From Paenibacillus sp. XY044 (GTDB lineage Bacteria; Bacillota; Bacilli; Paenibacillales; Paenibacillaceae): 64,000 bases of DNA. The stretch spans positions 248,001 to 312,000 of the forward strand of contig NZ_NQMO01000009.1 of NCBI RefSeq assembly GCF_002257645.1, in the 5' to 3' direction. Made by a program: the position numbers and the translations under genes. The notes below the pieces were generated by a model. It had not been told where the DNA came from. It did no database searches and saw only the letters and a list, made by a program, of their open reading frames with translations. Within the stretch, counting starts at the first letter, position 1. Each line of letters opens with the position of its first letter. This document shows positions 34,837 through 43,783 of this stretch, piece by piece.

Positions 34837-35895
34837 TTAATTGTTCAGAATGACCTTCTGGCCTTCCTCAAGTCCTTTGACAATCTCGACTTCCGTCGGC
34901 GTCGTCAATCCGATCTCGATGTCAACTTCCTTGCGGCGTTCTCCTTCGGCGATCTGAACATAGGAACGCCCCATATAGGAGCGGATTGCCGAGCGGGGTA
35001 CAATGATGGCGTTATCCCGCTTCTGAAGCTCGATCGTCAGCTCGGCGCTGTCGCCGACCTTGACGGCTCCCGGAGCGTTGTCCATGCTCATGAAGATCGT
35101 TACCCCGTTCTTCTCGGCCTTCGAACTGTCGGCTGCTGCCGGTAAATCCGAAGGGGCTTGAAGGACCTTTCCCTTATAGTCCTTGCCTTTATACTTGAGG
35201 CTGACAGGCATGCCGGCTTTGACCGGGTTCAGATCCTTGCTGTCCGCTGCAACATAAGTCAGCTGCACTTTGGACGGGTCGGAGACGGTGACGATCGCTT
35301 GATAAGCGTTCACGTTGTCTCCCGCATTCAGCTTCTCGACGAACGTCACCGTTCCCGAGACGGGAGCGTACAAGCGTGATTGGCCAAGCTTGGCCTTCAT
35401 CTCCTGCAGCGACATCCGCTCGCGCTCCAGGTCGATTTCCTTAAGCCGCAGGTCGACGGCGCCTGCGCCGGCATCGCGTGCCTGTTTGTACAGCAGCTGT
35501 GCGCGCTCTACATTCAGCTGCTGCAGACGCACCTGAAAATCGAGGTCGCCCGTCTCCAGCTCGGCCAGCAGATCGCCCGCCTTCACTTCCTGGTCCACCG
35601 TCACCGGAATCGATTTGAGCCTTCCGCCCATATCCTTGAAAGACAGCGCTTCGGATTGGGCCGACACAAAATAAGCCGTCCCCTTCAGAAAGGTCTGAAT
35701 CTTCCCGCGGCTGGCCTGCACGAGGTTAAACTGTTCTTTGGCCGGCTCGACCAAGGGCGGCTGCAGCGTTTCCGGTTCGACCGGAAGGAGCGAACAGCCC
35801 GAGAGCAGCATCAGCGCCGTTAGAAGCGCGGCTATTCGCCGTAGACGCCGGTCTATTTTAGATAAGGGGAGATTCGTTCGTTGTCTGCGATACAA
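34837..35895 (-). CDS. MacA/HlyD-like membrane-fusion lipoprotein
   Basis: A 352-residue adaptor lipoprotein. The best start is the TTG at 35895, nine bases after GGAGG, inside the end of the upstream ATPase gene; longer readings reach 35931. The signal ends in lipobox LSGC (C34). A biotinyl-lipoyl-like half motif (VKAGDLLAELETGDLD), a coiled-coil hairpin (about 125-175), a second lipoyl half (LYAPVSGTVTFV) and a beta-barrel domain follow, as in MacA-type adaptors. It links the FtsX permease and the ATPases into an export complex. Confidence 0.82.
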   Translation of the reverse strand: MYRRQRTNLPLSKIDRRLRRIAALLTALMLLSGCSLLPVEPETLQPPLVEPAKEQFNLVQASRGKIQTFLKGTAYFVSAQSEALSFKDMGGRLKSIPVTVDQEVKAGDLLAELETGDLDFQVRLQQLNVERAQLLYKQARDAGAGAVDLRLKEIDLERERMSLQEMKAKLGQSRLYAPVSGTVTFVEKLNAGDNVNAYQAIVTVSDPSKVQLTYVAADSKDLNPVKAGMPVSLKYKGKDYKGKVLQAPSDLPAAADSSKAEKNGVTIFMSMDNAPGAVKVGDSAELTIELQKRDNAIIVPRSAIRSYMGRSYVQIAEGERRKEVDIEIGLTTPTEVEIVKGLEEGQKVILNN

Positions 35896-36589
35896 TATTT
35901 CCATCCTCCAATGCGATAACGTGATCGACAAGCTCCATCATCCCGGGGTCATGCGTCGTGAGAACGACCGTCATCCCCGATTCTTTTACCAGCTCGCGAA
36001 AAATGCGGACGACCTGCAGCCCCATCCGGCTGTCCAGTTCGGCGGTCGGCTCATCCGCAATCAACAGCTCAGGCCGGTGTACGATGGCACGGGCAATGGC
36101 TACGCGCTGCTGCTCGCCGCCCGACAGTTCGGACGGCCGATGCTTCATCCGTTCCCGCATGCCGACGCGGTCAAGCGCATGCTCCACCACCTCCCGGTTA
36201 CCCTTCAGTCCCGCGATACGCAGCCCGAATTCAACATTTTCGTAAGCCGACATCAGCGGAATCAAGCCATGCGACTGGAACACGAGGCCGATCTCCTTGC
36301 GCCGGATCTGGCTGCGTTCGGAGCCGGATAAACCGGTGATTTCCCTCCCTTTGAAATACACCTGCCCCTCCGTCGGATCGTCTAATGCGCTGAGAATGTT
36401 CAATAGCGTGGTCTTTCCGGAACCCGAGCGCCCTCTCAGAGCCACGATCGTTCCAGGCGGAATGTTCAGATGGATATTTTCCAAAGCGGTAACGGCTGTA
36501 TTCCCCCTGCCAAAAATCCGTGTGATCCCGCTTGCCTGCAGAATCGGTCCGCCGCCCGTATCCTTCGTCTCCGTTTCCTTACCGGTCAT
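35858..36589 (-). CDS. MacB/LolD-type ABC ATPase (first gene of the export operon)
   Basis: A 243-residue ATPase with Walker A GRSGSGKTT (53-61), signature LSGGEQQ, Walker B LLIADEP and the H-loop in TTHDP. It lacks the AbrB-like tail of the second ATPase at 31014. The ATG at 36589 follows AAAGGGGCGAG. It heads the operon ATPase-adaptor-permease-ATPase. Two different ATPases for one permease imply a heterodimeric motor. Confidence 0.87.
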   Translation of the reverse strand: MTGKETETKDTGGGPILQASGITRIFGRGNTAVTALENIHLNIPPGTIVALRGRSGSGKTTLLNILSALDDPTEGQVYFKGREITGLSGSERSQIRRKEIGLVFQSHGLIPLMSAYENVEFGLRIAGLKGNREVVEHALDRVGMRERMKHRPSELSGGEQQRVAIARAIVHRPELLIADEPTAELDSRMGLQVVRIFRELVKESGMTVVLTTHDPGMMELVDHVIALEDGNIVSQTTNESPLI

Positions 36590-36851
36590 TGCACTCGCCC
36601 CTTTGTTCTGACCCGATTCGCCTTCACCAACCTCATTGTAGCGCTTCCATTCAGGGGGAAGTACCCGCCAGTTCCGGTTCGTTTACCTGAGAAAATGTAG
36701 ATATGTGCAGGCTGCAAATTGTGCGGCTGCGAGTTTGCAATAAGAAAAACGTCTATCGACGTACTCTCAAAGGAGACAGACCGCGTTTAGATGTTGTTTT
36801 TCTTGCGATATCAGGAAGGTCTCGCTTCGAATTTTATACTTTCTGATATCT
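36590..36851 (-). promoter_or_regulatory. Promoter region of the export operon with cre-like site
   Basis: On the minus strand 36637-36649 reads TGGAAGCGCTACA, the same shape as the site at 27047, and its end overlaps a TACAAT -10 box (36635-36640); no good -35 was found. Further away, GATATCAG and CTGATATC form a spaced inverted repeat in 36810-36851, and a short ACGTC/GACGT hairpin lies near 36751. No gene was recognised in this stretch. Confidence 0.4.
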
Positions 36852-36885
36852 AAAAAAATGCCGCCCGCTGAAACGGACGGCATTT
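36852..36885 (-). terminator. Terminator of the SBP-kinase-regulator-GH43 operon
   Basis: A 12-base GC-rich stem with one mismatch (36856-36867 with 36873-36884) is followed by seven T residues on the minus strand, about 40 bases past the GH43 stop. Confidence 0.85.
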
Positions 36886-36926
36886 CTTACAACGACCTTA
36901 CCTCTCACATATTCATTACCGGCACA

Positions 36927-38360
36927 TTATCGAAATTGCCAATAGTCGATCTGGAACAGCTCGATATCCGGCTTCCCTTTGAAGATCAGGAACAAATCAT
37001 GCACGCCCTCCGCACCGCTGACGGGCACCGCTATTTCGCTCCACAGTCCGCCGGTCGAAGACACTTGAAGCGTACCGATCGATTTGCCTTCAGGGCTGTC
37101 CAGGCGGAGCTCGATGACTCCCCCATCATTCGCGCACGATACAGACGCTGAAAACGCTGAAGCCCCGGCGCCGAAATCAACGCCGGACACGGCGGTCCAG
37201 TCCCCATGATGAATGTCTGTTAAAACCATGAGGTCTTCGGCCTGTTCCAGTCCATCCGTCTGAAGCTTACGCACATTCACGCCTGCGCACCAAGCGATCG
37301 TCTCCGCTCCAACGCGGTCATATGGATTCAGCGGCTTGATCTGCTTAGCGCCGGTCATGTCCGCTTCAATGGATTGAATCGCACCATCTTCGTCCAAGAT
37401 CACCCGATTAAGGTGAGTCGACCGATACCCCTTCACCACGCCCATAGCCTTCGACAATGTCTGGGCGTGATACGCGATATACCAATCACCATGCAACTGG
37501 AACATGGCATGGTGGTTGTTGCCGCTGACACCGAAAAAATGACCGGGATTTTTAAGGATCGATCCCTGGTACGTCCATGGCCCCATTGGGCCGGTGCTGG
37601 TCATATAGGCAATCTCCCCTGCCGGAGGACTTCCCTCCGGCCGAACGCCATTGTAGAAGTTGGAGCAATACGAATAGTAATATTGGCCGCCTTCCTTATG
37701 AATGCCGGCATCCTCGAACATAAACGGAGCCGGGATCGGCTCGGCTTCGCCGATCACGCTGATCATATCGTCACCCAGCCGCATCATCCGAGCGGTCCCG
37801 GGATTCTCATCCAGGCCTTCCGGCACGCCCCCGCCAAAGTAAATATAGCCTTTGCCGTCATCGTCCACCAGCACGGCCGGATCGAAGAGCCATACGACGC
37901 CTTGAACGCCCGGCGTGTCCCTTGCGATAAGCGGCCTGCCGATCGGATCGATCCATGGGCCAGTCGGACTGTCGCTTGTCAGCACACCGATGCCGCTGGC
38001 GTTGTTGGCAAAGTACAGGAAGAAGCGGTCTTTGCCGTCTATTCTTTTGTGAGCCGCCGCAGGTGCCCAGGATTGCGTCGCCCATTTGGCTGCTCCATCC
38101 GGACCTGCCACTTGAATGGCGCCATGGTCCGTCCAGTTCGCCAGATCATCCGATGAAATTACCGATATGCGGTTGATGGTGCTATAGCTGTTGTCCTTGA
38201 CCGCTCCTTGCTCGTCATACTCTAATACATCGTCTGTATTGTAGAGGTATACGCGTCCGTCGAACACCAGTACATAGGGGTCTGCTCCAAATTTATGGGC
38301 GACAAGCGGATTTCCGTTTCGCGGCAGCTTGCCGATCGGTGCATGAACGAGTTCATTCAT
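36927..38360 (-). CDS. GH43 arabinoxylan arabinofuranosidase with CBM6-like domain
   Basis: A 477-residue cytoplasmic enzyme. The ATG at 38360 was chosen because AGGAG lies about eleven bases upstream. The propeller (1-325) has base D27 in GADPYVL, modulator D160 in WLFDPAVL and acid E216 in FEDAGIHK. The C-terminal 145 residues form a CBM6-like jelly roll (VSGVDFGAGASAF; IELRLDSPEGKSIG). This is the layout of XynD-type arabinoxylan arabinofuranohydrolases, which remove arabinose branches from xylan. There is no signal peptide, unlike secreted B. subtilis XynD. It is the last gene of an apparent operon with an SBP and a two-component system. Confidence 0.9.
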   Translation of the reverse strand: MNELVHAPIGKLPRNGNPLVAHKFGADPYVLVFDGRVYLYNTDDVLEYDEQGAVKDNSYSTINRISVISSDDLANWTDHGAIQVAGPDGAAKWATQSWAPAAAHKRIDGKDRFFLYFANNASGIGVLTSDSPTGPWIDPIGRPLIARDTPGVQGVVWLFDPAVLVDDDGKGYIYFGGGVPEGLDENPGTARMMRLGDDMISVIGEAEPIPAPFMFEDAGIHKEGGQYYYSYCSNFYNGVRPEGSPPAGEIAYMTSTGPMGPWTYQGSILKNPGHFFGVSGNNHHAMFQLHGDWYIAYHAQTLSKAMGVVKGYRSTHLNRVILDEDGAIQSIEADMTGAKQIKPLNPYDRVGAETIAWCAGVNVRKLQTDGLEQAEDLMVLTDIHHGDWTAVSGVDFGAGASAFSASVSCANDGGVIELRLDSPEGKSIGTLQVSSTGGLWSEIAVPVSGAEGVHDLFLIFKGKPDIELFQIDYWQFR

Positions 38361-38491
38361 TTTTGTGTCAACTCCTGTTTTCAGCATTTTTTGTATAACC
38401 AAACTCTCTTAAAAAGAGTAAGGCTTGCGTTCAGCGGGAACAACCTGTCTGATCCGTCCGGATCACCCGCCAAACTCTAGTTTCCAGAGGT

Positions 38492-40123
38492 TCAATTCAA
38501 AGAAAGTGTATCCCGGTATTCCTGCGGCGTGAGCCCTGCTGCTTTTTTGAAAAAACGGGTGAACGAATGGGCCGCCTCGTAACCGACGGATAACCCCACC
38601 TCGCGCACTTTCAAATCGTTGTCCCGCAGCATCTCCTTGGCTTTCTTCACCCGGCATTTGTCGATAAAATCGGATAAGTTGATTCCTTTCTCCTGCTTGA
38701 AGAACCGCGACAAATACGAGGGATTGAAATAATGGATTTCCGCTAGGCGCACCAGGGACAAATCCTCACTCAAGTGCTCTTCGATGTACTGGCAGATCCG
38801 GTCGACAATCAGCGAGGCCCTGTCCCTCTCCTGCGTTTGTTTGCTTAGGAAAATGGATTCCGCGACGCGTTTCAAATAGCCGAAGGCCTCCTCCATTGAG
38901 GGATGATCGTTCAGCCGCATCAATTTTCCGGTATCGCCGATATGCCCGTGCATTCCCATACGGCCTATGCAGGAATGCAGCATCAGCGCAATCGTATAAT
39001 ACGTCTCGATCGTTAACTGAACCTTACAGCTCATCTGCAGTGCACTGGTCGTTACCTCCTCAAGCGCTTGGATAAATTCATCGTGTCTCCCCGACTCCAG
39101 ATAAGCCCTCAGCACCTCTGCTGTCTGACTGTCCGCAAAGCTCGCTTTGCAGTCCAATCCATCGAGCGGCTCGAAGCCGTCGCGTACAATGATGGCTCCC
39201 CCGCTGCCGCTCCTTAACTGCTGCAGCTCCCGCAGCCTTTCGTATTGGCGCGTCAAGCTTTCCCACCTGCATGCTTCGCAGCTCAGCGCCAATCCGATGC
39301 TCAATCCAAGAGAACCGATGCAGGATTCCTGAACCAGCTCCAAGGTCCCTTCCACGAAACGGATGAAATGGCTGTCGGTCCCGCCCTCGGCCGGTTCAGA
39401 CGGTTGCAGAAACCAAAAGGCGTCGCCATGCTTGTCGGTGATCCCCATACTCCGGGCCCTGCCCGAAAAATAGGTATCCCATATCCTTCTGACGGACGAC
39501 AGGATCTCGCATCTTTCCGTATACGTCCTGCCCTCCGGATACGAGATGCGGCCAAGGACCAGCACGACAGGCTGGGCGGGATCGAGGCCGATGTCCAGCT
39601 TGCTGAATTCGCGAGCCAATATGTCTGTATCCTCATCCAATACACGGCTGTTCTGAAGAAGGTGCCTCATATAGTCGCCCTGCGCCATGAATTGGAACGC
39701 CAGCCTCTGCTCACGGGACTGTTCCAGCAGCAGACTGTCGTGATGCGCGCGTTCTATATCGTCCAAGACATCCTGCACGGTGTCGGTCACCTTGGCGTAC
39801 CCTTCCGTCTTCAGCACATATCGGGCATTTGTCATTTGGATCGCGCGGTACGCATATTCGAATTCACTGTGGCCGGTCAAGAACACGACTCTGCATCTGG
39901 GCCAGTACTTCCGGATTTCCTCGGATAATTCCAGCCCGCTCATGCCGGGCATGGCTATATCGGTCAAGACGATGTCGATTCTCGTGCGCGACATCCAATC
40001 CAGCGCTTCCTTGGCGGAATAGGCTTTGCACACATCGAGCCGCTCCGGTTGATAGCGGTTGAACACTTCATACAGTCCGTCCGTAATGATATCTTCATCG
40101 TCAACGATCAGCAGTCTGTACAT
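38492..40123 (-). CDS. YesN-type response regulator (AraC output)
   Basis: A 543-residue response regulator with a receiver domain (DDE at 8-10, phosphate acceptor D55 in LTDIAMPG), a long middle domain (about 130-430) and an AraC DNA-binding domain (LVRLAEIHYFNPSYL, GYEAAHSFTRFFKKAAG). The lysine region reads YVLKTEGY instead of the usual LLKP, a mild deviation. Its start overlaps the end of the kinase gene by 23 bases. It should activate the adjacent GH43 gene and perhaps transport genes on sensing extracellular sugar. Confidence 0.9.
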   Translation of the reverse strand: MYRLLIVDDEDIITDGLYEVFNRYQPERLDVCKAYSAKEALDWMSRTRIDIVLTDIAMPGMSGLELSEEIRKYWPRCRVVFLTGHSEFEYAYRAIQMTNARYVLKTEGYAKVTDTVQDVLDDIERAHHDSLLLEQSREQRLAFQFMAQGDYMRHLLQNSRVLDEDTDILAREFSKLDIGLDPAQPVVLVLGRISYPEGRTYTERCEILSSVRRIWDTYFSGRARSMGITDKHGDAFWFLQPSEPAEGGTDSHFIRFVEGTLELVQESCIGSLGLSIGLALSCEACRWESLTRQYERLRELQQLRSGSGGAIIVRDGFEPLDGLDCKASFADSQTAEVLRAYLESGRHDEFIQALEEVTTSALQMSCKVQLTIETYYTIALMLHSCIGRMGMHGHIGDTGKLMRLNDHPSMEEAFGYLKRVAESIFLSKQTQERDRASLIVDRICQYIEEHLSEDLSLVRLAEIHYFNPSYLSRFFKQEKGINLSDFIDKCRVKKAKEMLRDNDLKVREVGLSVGYEAAHSFTRFFKKAAGLTPQEYRDTLSLN

Positions 40124-41864
40124 CCCCGTTCTCCTCCCTGATCTTGATACGAATGGCGGCCTGAAGCCCGCCCAGGCTGCTTCTGGACAAGAACAGTCCG
40201 CTGCCTTCGCCGTAAGTAAGCAGGATCCGCCGATGGATGTTGATCATCCCGGTCATTTCGTGGGATTCGGCAGGACCAGTTACCCGATGCTGGAGGGCTT
40301 CGAGCCCGGCATCGTCGATGCTGTTCCCGTTATCCTCCACCTTGATGACGCATTCGGAGCCGGTACGCTCAAACGTGACGCGGAGAAACCCTTCGTTCGG
40401 CATGCTCTCCAGACTGTGCTCATAGGCGTTCTCGATCATCGGTTGGACGATCAACCTCGGCACCTTGATGCGCTGCATGTCCACAGGCAATTCGTCGAAT
40501 TGGACCCGAATGCGCCGGGAGAAGCGAAGCTGCTGGATTTCCGTGTACATTCTCGCATGCTTGATTTCTTCCGACAGCGTGGCATGGTCCTCGCCGTTGC
40601 GGGCGATGAACCGGTAATACTCGCCGAGCATGATCGTGAACAGCTCGATCCGATCCGTATCGCCCGTCTTGGCCAGCGAGTTCAGAATAAAGAAGCTGTT
40701 ATAAAGGAAATGTGGTTTGATTTGCGACTGCAGCTGCTTCAATTCCGCCTTCTGCATCATCAATTTCTGTTTAAAATCTTGATCGATTAAATTCTGCAGC
40801 TTGACGAGCATCTGATTAAACCGGTCATACAAATAGCCGAACTCATCCTTTTGCTCATGCTGGATCGGAGTATCGAGGGTCCCGCCTTCCATCCTGCGAA
40901 AGCTTTGAACGAGCGAGAGCAGCGGACGATGAACGTAACGATAAGTGGAATAGGCATACACAATGATGGCAAAAACCGAAGTTACCGCAAATACCCATGC
41001 CCACAGGTTGAATTTGATCAGCGGTCTCTTGACCGTTCCCTCCGGTAAGTACGAAACGAGCGAAAGGGCCAGCTTGTCGGAATTGGCGATATTGAAATGG
41101 TACTCCCTTCTCCCGATATCGAGCAGCATCGTACTGTCGTCCAAGCCCTTGGCCGCCTTTATAAAATCCTCCAGCAGCTCTGGCGGCGTGCCGGTGCTGG
41201 ACAATGTGAATCCAGCTTCCCTCGCGATCAGAATCGAGCCGCTTCCGGGATACACGCCGAGCGGTTTCAATGAGTCCTTCAGCTTGTCGTTATCCAATTC
41301 GATTTGAACGAGATACAGCGGATCCTTCACATTGTTCCCGCCAAACTTCGAGGCGGTAAGCTGAAGCGAGTCCCCCTGCCGCATCAGCCGGGCGCCGCTT
41401 CGTTCTCCGATGGAGCGTATTTCATCATATCTTTGCTGGTCCAGCGTACGGACGGCATTGCTGGCCGAAATCGTTTTGCCAATCGAATGAATATGGACAT
41501 ATATATCTTTAATGTACGGGCTGCTGTTTTTTATGGAAGTCAGACGGTGGAGCAAGTAATTTACGCTGTACCTTTTCTCGGCGCTGTCCATCATCCCCCA
41601 GGTCACTGCAATTTTATGGAGCTCGCTTTCCTGCAAAATGTCGAACTGCTGAATTTCAAGCCATTCGATTTCCCGATTCAGCCCCTCGAGATAGGACGAT
41701 AACTGCGCCAGTGAATTTCTTGATATTTCTTCGCTTGCGTTGGTATAGCTCCAATTGTACAGGTATACGCCGAGCAGAATAATCGGGAGGATCACCACCA
41801 GATACATCAGAACGAGCCTGGCCAGGATGGTATGACGCAATGAATTCACAGGAATCCTAATCAA
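40101..41864 (-). CDS. YesM-type sensor histidine kinase
   Basis: A 587-residue kinase with a first helix (about 15-36), an extracytoplasmic sensor (37-285), a second helix (about 287-305), a HAMP-like segment, a His_kinase domain with H385 in IKPHFLYNS, and an ATPase domain (VEDNGNSID). The TTG start at 41864 follows GGAGG by seven bases, and the SBP stop lies 18 bases upstream. The tight SBP-kinase arrangement suggests the SBP may present sugar to the kinase. Confidence 0.92.
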   Translation of the reverse strand: MIRIPVNSLRHTILARLVLMYLVVILPIILLGVYLYNWSYTNASEEISRNSLAQLSSYLEGLNREIEWLEIQQFDILQESELHKIAVTWGMMDSAEKRYSVNYLLHRLTSIKNSSPYIKDIYVHIHSIGKTISASNAVRTLDQQRYDEIRSIGERSGARLMRQGDSLQLTASKFGGNNVKDPLYLVQIELDNDKLKDSLKPLGVYPGSGSILIAREAGFTLSSTGTPPELLEDFIKAAKGLDDSTMLLDIGRREYHFNIANSDKLALSLVSYLPEGTVKRPLIKFNLWAWVFAVTSVFAIIVYAYSTYRYVHRPLLSLVQSFRRMEGGTLDTPIQHEQKDEFGYLYDRFNQMLVKLQNLIDQDFKQKLMMQKAELKQLQSQIKPHFLYNSFFILNSLAKTGDTDRIELFTIMLGEYYRFIARNGEDHATLSEEIKHARMYTEIQQLRFSRRIRVQFDELPVDMQRIKVPRLIVQPMIENAYEHSLESMPNEGFLRVTFERTGSECVIKVEDNGNSIDDAGLEALQHRVTGPAESHEMTGMINIHRRILLTYGEGSGLFLSRSSLGGLQAAIRIKIREENGDVQTADR

Positions 41865-41882
41865 AACAACGCCTCCGATGCA

Positions 41883-43562
41883 CTAATCTTTCTGTTTGTT
41901 CGAGTACCATTCATTGACTTCGGCTGTCATTTTATCACCGCCCAGACGATGCCATTCCTGGGCGAAACGATCAAATTCATCGATGGGATGACCAAGAATA
42001 ATGTTGGTGAACGTATCCATCGTCAGAGAGTCGAGTATCGATTGTTTTTCGATCATCGTATCGGTTGGCGCGCCCACAAAGCTCTCATACAATAACTGGT
42101 TGTTCCTTTTATACCGGTCAAGGATGGAAAACGCTCCCGACGGGCCATAGGTTCGTTCCCAGCCCCAGCCGGACGGATTGCCACGGGTCAGATAAGCCTC
42201 GATGTTCTTTTGAATCGACCTTGCCTCATCCTTAAGCACATTAGGGTTTCCGGTTCGGCGTGCCTCTTCAATTTGGTAGTAGGCGTCCAGATTCTTCAGT
42301 GCAGGGTACGGAGTAACCGGAGAAAGCTGCCAAGCCGGATAAGGGGTGCTGTAATAGATTTCGTACTCGGCCGTCGCTCCCCAGTTCTTTTCCAGATGCA
42401 AATTGAACAGCTTTACGATGGCCTCGGGATGCTGGACTCCCTTACGGACGGCAAGAAATTGATGGGTAGCGAAGCGGAGCGGCACTTTCGCCGGTTTCCC
42501 TGTGGCCGAAACAATGGGAAAAGCCTGCCATCTGGCTTCCGGATCCTGCTCATGATTGCCCTGCACGACAAACGATCCCCACTGTTCGCCGTACATCATC
42601 CCGTATTTACCTGCGGTAAGCTCTGCTTTGGCCTTGATGCCGTCTTTAAACATAAATTCCTCGTCAATTTCTCCGTTCCGATACATGTCCTGAAGGACTT
42701 TCAGCGCAGTCTTGACTTCAGGTTGAACAGCTCCGTATACGAGCTTGCCGGATGGATCGCGTATCCATATATTGGGGAAGGCGTCGTAACCGGCCATAAA
42801 TGCCGACAAGCCCATCACGGGATCCCACAAATATTGGGTTACCGGGAGCCCCAATGTATCCTTTTTTCCGTTTCGGTCGGGGTCATTTTCTGTAAACGCT
42901 TTCGAAATGTTCAGGACGTCATTCATCGTTTGTGGCGGCTGTAATCCGAGACGGTCCAGCCAATCAGTCCGGATCCAAATATACTGTGCTCCCTCGATCG
43001 ATGCGCTTGTCTCGGGAATTCCCATCAGTTTGCCGTCTACCGTGGCCGCTTCAAACGGTCCGGTCCCCTCCTGGCCCAAAATTTCCTTCGTGAACGGCGC
43101 AGCATATTTCTCATAGGCTTCGGTCAAATCCTGAATCAGGCCTGCATTGCTCAGCTGACGCAGCTGATCTGCATCGACTCTCACGACATCAGGCAGGTTT
43201 CCCGAGGCAAGCGCAACGCCCAGCTTCTGGTTATAGAGGGTGCCTTTGGCTGTCCAATCATATTTGATCCGGACGCCCAGAACTTGCTCATACAGCCGGG
43301 TCCACCGGTTATCTTCCAGCGTTTCTCCCGGAAACGTTTTGATCAGGTTGTCCAAATCATCGCTCGTCTCCCGCACGAAAGTGAGCTCAATCGGGGGATC
43401 ATACTTCTCCAGGCCGGGTTCCGAATAGATGTACTGACCATCGGTCTTCCCTGTTACCTCCTCACCGTCAGACACCCCGACCCGGTCGCACGACGCCAGC
43501 ATGGACAAGGGCATCGTGACCGTCAGGACTAGACCAACTACACTCCATTTGGGAATACGCAA
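41883..43562 (-). CDS. Orphan solute-binding lipoprotein beside a two-component system
   Basis: A 559-residue lipoprotein of the LipO/YtcQ size class. The best start is the TTG at 43562, since the lipobox LASC (C25) follows at the correct distance and GGGG lies upstream; longer readings place 24 extra residues before the signal. The ligand-binding domain is complete (DVVRVDADQLRQL, IWIRTDWLDRLGL, YGMMYGEQWGSFV). No permease genes lie next to it. It appears to be the first gene of the operon with the kinase, regulator and GH43 genes, with a cre site upstream. Confidence 0.87.
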   Translation of the reverse strand: MRIPKWSVVGLVLTVTMPLSMLASCDRVGVSDGEEVTGKTDGQYIYSEPGLEKYDPPIELTFVRETSDDLDNLIKTFPGETLEDNRWTRLYEQVLGVRIKYDWTAKGTLYNQKLGVALASGNLPDVVRVDADQLRQLSNAGLIQDLTEAYEKYAAPFTKEILGQEGTGPFEAATVDGKLMGIPETSASIEGAQYIWIRTDWLDRLGLQPPQTMNDVLNISKAFTENDPDRNGKKDTLGLPVTQYLWDPVMGLSAFMAGYDAFPNIWIRDPSGKLVYGAVQPEVKTALKVLQDMYRNGEIDEEFMFKDGIKAKAELTAGKYGMMYGEQWGSFVVQGNHEQDPEARWQAFPIVSATGKPAKVPLRFATHQFLAVRKGVQHPEAIVKLFNLHLEKNWGATAEYEIYYSTPYPAWQLSPVTPYPALKNLDAYYQIEEARRTGNPNVLKDEARSIQKNIEAYLTRGNPSGWGWERTYGPSGAFSILDRYKRNNQLLYESFVGAPTDTMIEKQSILDSLTMDTFTNIILGHPIDEFDRFAQEWHRLGGDKMTAEVNEWYSNKQKD

Positions 43563-43599
43563 TGCGCCAACCCCATTTCGATTAGATTCATTAAAGCGT

Positions 43600-43619
43600 A
43601 TCAAGACTATTATCTTGAT
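43600..43619. repeat. Inverted repeat in the leader of the SBP gene
   Basis: ATCAAGA and TCTTGAT are separated by six bases, 38 bases upstream of the TTG start at 43562. It could be an operator or an RNA hairpin; by sequence alone it is only a candidate. Confidence 0.4.
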
Positions 43620-43679
43620 GGCGTACGCACACACACAACCCGCATCTTTTTACTTGCTCACCCGTTTTTTACTTTTTAA

Positions 43680-43693
43680 TGTAAGCGCAAACA
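43680..43693. promoter_or_regulatory. cre (CcpA) site
   Basis: TGTAAGCGCAAACA matches the CcpA consensus TGNAARCGNWWWCA at every position. It lies about 118 bases upstream of the SBP start at 43562, in the only non-coding gap before that operon, so carbon catabolite control is likely. Confidence 0.65.
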
Positions 43694-43783
43694 TTTTCTC
43701 TATTTATTTTAAATCAGTTTTTATGATCCCTCCTATTCATAAACTAAAGAAATACCCCCAATAAATGCAGGACTTTGCGTCAG

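Noticed and set aside
36740..36851. Inverted repeats GATATCAG/CTGATATC and ACGTC/GACGT, considered as the end of an insertion sequence
   Set aside because: No transposase fragment, no target duplication and the repeats are short, so only a regulatory or chance repeat can be supported.
38403..38491. Repeats ACTCT/AGAGT and TGATCCG/CGGATCA considered as a terminator between regulator and GH43 genes
   Set aside because: Neither stem is followed by a T run on the minus strand, and the gap is short, so co-transcription is more likely.
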